From contig CM068386.1 of NCBI GenBank assembly GCA_034770075.1, positions 87,393,265 through 87,457,264 of the forward strand: DNA of 64,000 bases, read 5' to 3'. The translations under genes were made by a program, and so were the position numbers. Below are positions 58,881 to 64,000 of this stretch, piece by piece; within the stretch, counting starts at the first letter, position 1; each line of letters starts with the position of its first letter. The DNA comes from Aralia elata (Eukaryota > Streptophyta > Magnoliopsida > Apiales > Araliaceae). The notes below the pieces were generated by a model that saw only the letters and a list, made by a program, of their open reading frames with translations, made no database searches and was not told where the DNA came from.

Positions 58881-60309
58881 CACTTTATTCCTTCTAGTTA
58901 GTTGCTATTCTTTCAGTTTTCTTATGTTAGTTAATAAATTTTGTAGGTACTATGGTCCTTGGGAGACCAAGATACAATAACAAATTTTGTAGTTATCGTG
59001 ACTCGAGCATTATCTATTTATATATGGAGTATTGATTTTATTAGCTCTTTATGCATTAGCTTATCAATTAGTTTGAAACAAGTATGGCAATATTTATGTT
59101 TACTTGAAATATTAAATTTAATATTTCTTATAGATATTAATAATAATAATAAATATGAAATCACTTATTTGAAAATCAATTATAATTTTCAATGAATTTT
59201 GATTATTTAGCAATTAATTTTTTATTTACAAATTTATAATTTATGAAGGAATTTCTCTCACTAAATTGAAGAAAGATTCTCAATTTATAGTTAGTGAAGA
59301 AAAATCTTCTTTCGTTAAATAAAATTGTTCGTCACAATATATTATTTGTGAGGGAATAAAGTGATTCACTAATTTCAAATAGTCCTTAAAATATTATTAA
59401 TGAAGGAAACCACTCTTTCACTAAATAACAATATTCCATTACCAAATAGAAATTGTGAATAAAAAGTTATTCACAATATATCCTTCACAAAAAACATATA
59501 GTTACTACTTAGCGAAGGATACCCTATTGCGACGAGGTCTTATGCGAGGAATCGTGTGAAGGAAATATTTCTTCGCAATAAATCTCTTGTGAATGATATA
59601 TTATATCTTGTGAAGGATTTGTCCTTCACTAGATGCCATTTTTTGGTGTAGTGAATGAGCTACAAATGCTCAACAAGTTTATTTGAAAATGTAAACACAA
59701 TGTGTTTGAGTTGAAAGATGTCAGAGATGTATAACTGAGGGTTCAGTACATGAACCATGTGTTTCAATCAGTTATATCAGTCTTCAATGACTTAGAAAAG
59801 TTTGATTTCAGATATCTCATAGGGAATCAGCCTATCGAATATCCTAGGAGTATGCATATCATCCTACAATTTGTGTCAATATATAATCAATATTTATAAC
59901 CTTACATCAAAGTGTTTCATTTTTTAGTATAAGATGCCTTACCAAAACAATTTGGTTTGACACAACAATTTAAGCTCTATCAAGCAATATATGAATAATG
60001 ATTCATTTCTTAAGTTATGCTGAACAAGAAGCAATAACTTTGTAACAATTAATAGCAAGATGTATAATACTTGCTTAAATATAATAAGGTTAGAAGACTT
60101 GCCTTAGCGTAGATCTTTTAACTAATGTTAATGCGGTCTATCAGCGTACGTAGTCTATGTACACCAATAGTAAGTGTTAGAACTTATAATAACTTGTAAC
60201 AAGTTAAACTAGACAAGTTTTATTAAGATTCGACGTTGATTCGGTATCTCGGTCACGTCATTAGATAGCTAAACACATATGTTTATCAATAAAACTTCAT
60301 TTGGAAGCT

Positions 60310-60830
60310 TAAATATTAGTTTAGATAATTTACTTATCATTTATAACATTTTTAGAAGCTTAATATTATTTTTAAATAATTTTTACAAGCTTAGAATATT
60401 TTTAAATGATTTAATTATCAATTATAATATTTTTAAAACATTAATATGTTATTTAAATGATTTATTTATCATTTAGAATAATTTTAGACATTTAAAATAT
60501 TATTTAAATGATTTATTTATCCTTTATAATATTTTTAGAAATATAAAATATTATTTAAATGATTTATTTTACCATTAATAATATTTTTAGAATTTATTTT
60601 TATTATTTAAATGATGTAATTATTATTTATAATAATTTTTAAAACTTAGTTTAATATTTAAATAATTTAATTATCATTTATAATATTTTTAAATACTTAG
60701 TATATTATTTAAAATAATTTATTTATTATTTATAATAATTTTAGAAAGTTAGTAACATTTTTAAATGATTTAATTATCATGTAAAATAATTTAAATACAT
60801 TAATATCATTTTTAAATCGTTTATTTAATA
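60310..60830. repeat. AT-rich tandem repeat, period about 51 bp
   Basis: Units contain GATTTATTTATCATTTATAA then ATATTTTTAGA, seen near 60409, 60458, 60509, 60561, 60612, 60664, 60715 and 60767, with degenerate units at the left. About ten copies inside solo LTR D. Confidence 0.85.
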
Positions 60831-60989
60831 AATTTATTAAATAATTTAATATTTAATTAAATTAAATAATTATTAAAATTTATGTTAGAATATTAAAAAT
60901 TATTAAATATAATTAAAAATAAATTTTAATATTGAATTATTTAATATTTATTTAATATTTATTATTATTTATTTAACTTTTTATTTGTT

Positions 60990-61100
60990 TTTCGTCGCTA
61001 AAAGACTTTAGCGACGCTTAACTGTTGCCTATAGTGTTCTTGAGAAATCCGGAAGGAGGGTGTCGTCTAAGGGCTATAGTGACAGTTGTCTGTCGCTAAA
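60990..61100. repeat. TTTAGCGACG inverted motifs
   Basis: CGTCGCTAAAAGACTTTAGCGACG is an inverted repeat (61002-61016 region) and CTGTCGCTAAAAG recurs at about 61090. Such words occur in several plant DNA transposons. No ends or duplication were found, so the class is open. Confidence 0.4.
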
Positions 61101-61310
61101 AGTGTTCTTCTTTGAAGAACAGTTGGTCATGGACAAGTTAGGACTTTTAACTTCAAATTATTTCTAGTTGGTTAATTGTTTGAGTTTGATTTTTGTTTGT
61201 TGGTGTAGTACATATGGCAGTGTATACCAACATGTATTAGTTTATATTATACAACATCATATGATGCTAGATAATACATGGTCAAACTAGCCTAGCTAAC
61301 TGTTCTTGAG

Positions 61311-61550
61311 GTTTCTGGGTAACCTAGAAACTCAACCAACGTGAACGGTCAACGTAGTTTGACCATTAATTTCGTGCCGGTTAGTTATTTCTTAGGTGTT
61401 TTAACGGTCCAAAGATGTAGTCTGCATAGCATACTATAAGTCCAAGTCAAGAAATAACATTTACAAGATCATTTAGGCACGAATCAAGTCGGTCAAAGTT
61501 TTGTCAGAAACCTGTCAGTGTTCTTCATAGTTTCTGGGTTGCCCAGAAAC
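61311..61550. repeat. Palindromes in solo LTR D
   Basis: 61530-61550 has perfect arms GTTTCTGGG/CCCAGAAAC with a TTG loop. 61311-61331 is the same with two mismatches. Both are preceded by TGTTCTT and followed after about 15 bp by a GTCAACG..GTTTGACCAT or GTCAACG..ATTTGACCAT word, so the unit is about 60 bp long and duplicated. Confidence 0.8.
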
Positions 61551-63286
61551 TTGAATCCGTGAGCAGTCAACGCTATTTGACCATGAATAACTGTCATCCT
61601 AGAGATTTTTTTAACCTTCTACCAATTACAATCTATAACCCACATGGCATACTATCAATTCATACTTTAAAACAGATCTAACAAATATTTTAAGTGGATC
61701 AAACCGTCTGACAAAAAGGCTTGTCAGACTATTCTTCACTGTATGAACAGTTTGCTATTTTGGCTTAAGTTTCATACCTAGATGTTATGTAAACGTGATT
61801 TAACAACCCAGATCACTTATTAACATGTTAACACATATTCCTAAATATCTAAACATAACATCGAACAAAGCTTTAAAGATTTAGTGTAAAATTAGGGTTT
61901 TTGCACCTTTTTGATTTCTGATCTTTGATTCTGATCTTTTGCTTGCAGAGGTTTGTTATGGCTTGTAATATCAGTGTATATGTTATAAAATTTCGTGGTT
62001 TGAATGATGAGATTGGCCTTCTATTTATAGAACTTTGCAAGTTAGGGTTTTTAGGTCATTTCACACCTTTTTGCCTCCACAAAGATCTTGGCGACTTAAT
62101 TTGTGCTGGTTGATATCTGATCCTAGTCTCCTACTTGTGCTGGAGTGTGTTAAGCACAAGCTTGCACACTCTTAGCTCAATTTCTATTGGTTTAGCTTTT
62201 AATTTTGATTTATTTCTTTACTAATTAAACTTAAATTTTTGTTAATCATGTTTAGGATGTTTAATTATGTTTAATAATACCTTAATTAAGCTTATATATC
62301 ATAATTAAGGTTTAAAATTTCATAATTTTAAATTTAGATAACATAATTAGAATTAGGGTTTCATAATTAGGGTTAGGGTTTCCTAATTCATGAATTAGGT
62401 TTAAATCTTTCAATTAGGGTTTTAATCTAAGTTCAATGATTCCTAATTAATATTATGATTCATTATTTAGAATCTATTTATATTAATTAAGATTCTTGTG
62501 TAACAATTAGGGTTTTAATTCACTAATTTGGATAGCTTTTATCAATTAGGGTTTTCTAATTAGGGTTTATAGTTCAATTTATCATTTTAGACCCTATTTA
62601 ACTTATTTAGATTTTTGTCAGTTAATATAATATTATATAACTCCGAAGCACAACAAATTACTTTGTCATTTCCAAGTACGACACAACAGCTTACCAAAAT
62701 AATTTGCCAAGACGCTTCTCGGTGAAATCGTCGGAAGCACGAAAAATCATTTTGTCCGTGTAAGCACGACTAAGCAGCTTCGAAAATATTTTTATTTGAC
62801 CTAATTCTTTAATACAACATACAATCACATAACACAAAGTCGGAACAAGAAATTTCATTAAATAAACATATAATTTATATATACAAATCTTATTAGGGTT
62901 CAGAATATTACATATCAGCTATACAAAATTAATTAGTTTGCACGATGTGCAGAGTTCATACAACAACAATGGATTTTCTCAACCGAGGGATTTGCACAAT
63001 ATAATTAGTTTGTATACTAACAATTTTATTGATCCAAGGTGAGGGGATTCGCATAAAACATATGAGATAAGAACTTGCAATAATCGTAGGAGGTTTAGGA
63101 TTTGGAACTTGCATATCAATAACAACTTGCACATTGTGTGAATATCCATAAATATCATATATGTGAAATAATTATCAATAATTAATTCACTAGTATGTTT
63201 GAAATGTAATAACTCGAGTTTGAGTTAGGGAACTTGCACAATATATATAGTTGTGTAAGTTAGGAACTTGCCTGATCTGCTGCTAA

Positions 63287-63562
63287 ATACTATACTCTAC
63301 GATTCTGCTCTGCAATTACCCTACAGTAATTTTAAGTACTCTACTATTAGTCACGACAAATTATCAAAAACAGATTCACATACAAGACCCATATCTTGAG
63401 GTTAACATAACCCTCTCTGGGTTTGATATAACAGCTCTACGATTGGTAGGGCTTTGATAATGTCGAGGAGTCACTCTACGATCAGTGAAGTTCTATGAAC
63501 AGTAGAGTTTACTCTACGATGTGCTAGCGAAGCTCTACGATCAATAGACTTCACTCTACGAT
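63287..63562 (-). repeat. ATCGTAGAG motif cluster in LTR C
   Basis: CTCTACGAT occurs at about 63296, 63435, 63473, 63512, 63532 and 63552 (+ strand), which is ATCGTAGAG in LTR sense. It is the same word and the same sense as in the Copia LTR at 14990-15165. Confidence 0.85.
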
Positions 63563-63573
63563 GTCCCTAGGAC

Positions 63574-64000
63574 TGTAACGACCGCGAATTTTGCATGGCT
63601 TTGTAATATACGCTTACGATCATTATTTAATGAATGAATTTTTATTAATATTATTTTGTGTGATGTGCTTAAAGGTTATGTAATAATCTAGATTATGTAT
63701 TTGCAATGATATTAAGTGTTGTTATTTGATAGGACTTATTAAAATGTTTTCGGAGAAATACCGCTAAAATTCTATTCGCGGGTTACTATTCGCGTGGGCA
63801 CTATTCGCCCCAAAAACGTCTTTTTCGTTTATTTCGACTTTTCTAATTTTCTCATGGTGTTAATGTAATTGATTAATAATCCAAGTGTTGGATTTTATTT
63901 TAGCCAAATTGGGAGTTAATTAGAAGCCCCAAATTGCTTAAGGGTGGCCCAAACCCATGATCCATGACCCACGACCCGACCCACGGCCCAACCCATGACC
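63574..64000 (+). repeat. Start of another Tekay-type LTR (cut by window edge)
   Basis: TGTAACGACCGCGAATTTTG has the same form as the other LTR starts here (TGTAAYNNNC.GAATTTTG). A tandem CTATTCGCG motif (63772-63812, three units about 16 bp apart) is its own GC-rich cluster. It runs off the window. Confidence 0.6.

Larger units (their letters stand above)
54167..59653 (+). mobile_element. Non-autonomous CACTA transposon with captured ankyrin gene
   Basis: The left end CACTACAAGAAATTAGGG and the right end ...TTTTTTGGTGTAGTG (CACTACACCAAAAAA in reverse) are CACTA termini. The 3-bp target duplication AAT is perfect (54164-54166, 59654-59656). Subterminal regions (54180-54480, 59220-59640) are full of GTGAAGGA/TCCTTCAC motifs in both orientations, as expected for transposase binding. 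No transposase is recognised. The interior carries four exons of an XB3-like gene and other exon-like pieces. Size is 5487 bp. Confidence 0.9.
53513..62912 (-). repeat. Solo LTR D (Tekay-type), minus strand, containing a CACTA element
   Basis: Starts TGTGACGCCCCC and ends GAATATTACA, with perfect target duplication TATCA (53508-53512 and 62913-62917). Without the CACTA element and its duplication it is about 3.91 kb, like solo LTR B. It carries an imperfect and a perfect palindrome at 61311-61331 and 61530-61550, a 51-bp tandem array (60310-60830) and the mini-ORF (54082-54140). Confidence 0.88.
52644..63573 (-). repeat. LTR C (Tekay-type), minus strand, interrupted by LTR D
   Basis: Begins TGTGACGCCCCCAAATTC, the reverse complement of a GGGGGCGTCACA end. 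52644-53512 and 62918-63573 join when LTR D and one TATCA are removed. The block GAGGGTTGTTCATCTCAG (53323-53340) is the reverse of the conserved AGATGAACAACCCT block in the other Tekay-type LTRs. The mini-ORF is at 52904-52965. The 5' end (in LTR sense) was not reached or is masked by LTR F. Confidence 0.7.

Noticed and set aside
1..64000. CRISPR arrays, bacterial operons, tRNA or rRNA genes
   Set aside because: Composition, splice sites and element types are those of a plant nuclear genome. Repeats with regular spacing (60310-60830) are AT-rich tandem DNA. The tRNA-like matches are retroelement primer-binding sites only.

Overview
This is nuclear DNA of a flowering plant, most likely a eudicot. 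The background is very AT-rich, introns are GT-AG, and nearly the whole window is nested transposable elements of plant-specific lineages (Athila and chromovirus Ty3/gypsy, Copia, Helitron, Stowaway, CACTA). Only one gene looks intact and host-encoded: a small RING-finger protein at about 11.35-13.0 kb.

Layout. 1-2176 is the 3' end of an Athila-like element on the + strand: a late ORF, a 3' untranslated region, a polypurine tract and the start of its LTR. 2177-5673 is a probable non-autonomous Helitron carrying one phospholipase D exon and two other exon-like pieces. 5674-14960 is AT-rich intergenic DNA with two related MITE-like elements and the RING gene. About 14.96-16.1 kb is a Copia-type 5' LTR with a primer-binding site. 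16.1-17.65 kb plus 38.74-39.5 kb are two halves of one Tat/Ogre-like LTR. They are split by a complete Athila element on the minus strand (17656-38737, target duplication TGGCC). That Athila has a Stowaway MITE in one LTR and is itself interrupted by a complete chromovirus of Tekay type on the + strand (25278-36756, target duplication ATTAA). 40986 to about 52643 is a second minus-strand Athila that has lost pol and carries two adjacent solo LTRs (44910-47783 and 47795-51660). From 52644 to the right edge there is a minus-strand LTR of the same broad family, interrupted by a further solo LTR (53513-62912). That solo LTR contains a 5.5 kb CACTA transposon (54167-59653) carrying four exons of an XB3-like ankyrin gene. 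A last LTR starts at 63574.

All retroelement reading frames are broken. Many stops fit C-to-T decay of CAA, CAG, CGA or TGG codons, as expected for methylated, silenced copies.

Three patterns are not explained by ordinary element annotation. (1) Six Tekay-type LTR copies from five insertions carry, in the same place, a 3' splice acceptor (lost in one copy) followed by a tiny open segment of 62 nt (59 nt in one). The phase is the same in all six, there is a KGKG motif and a stop codon: a candidate conserved mini-exon inside the LTR. (2) Two Athila elements carry a stem-loop with a fixed bulge and loop but covarying stems, once in one element and four times in tandem in the other. (3) Several LTRs each carry a private cluster of short GC-rich palindromes, and two unrelated LTRs share an ATCGTAGAG motif cluster.

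Reading frames in eukaryotic DNA were judged from family resemblance, splice sites and terminal structures seen by eye. No database search was run.
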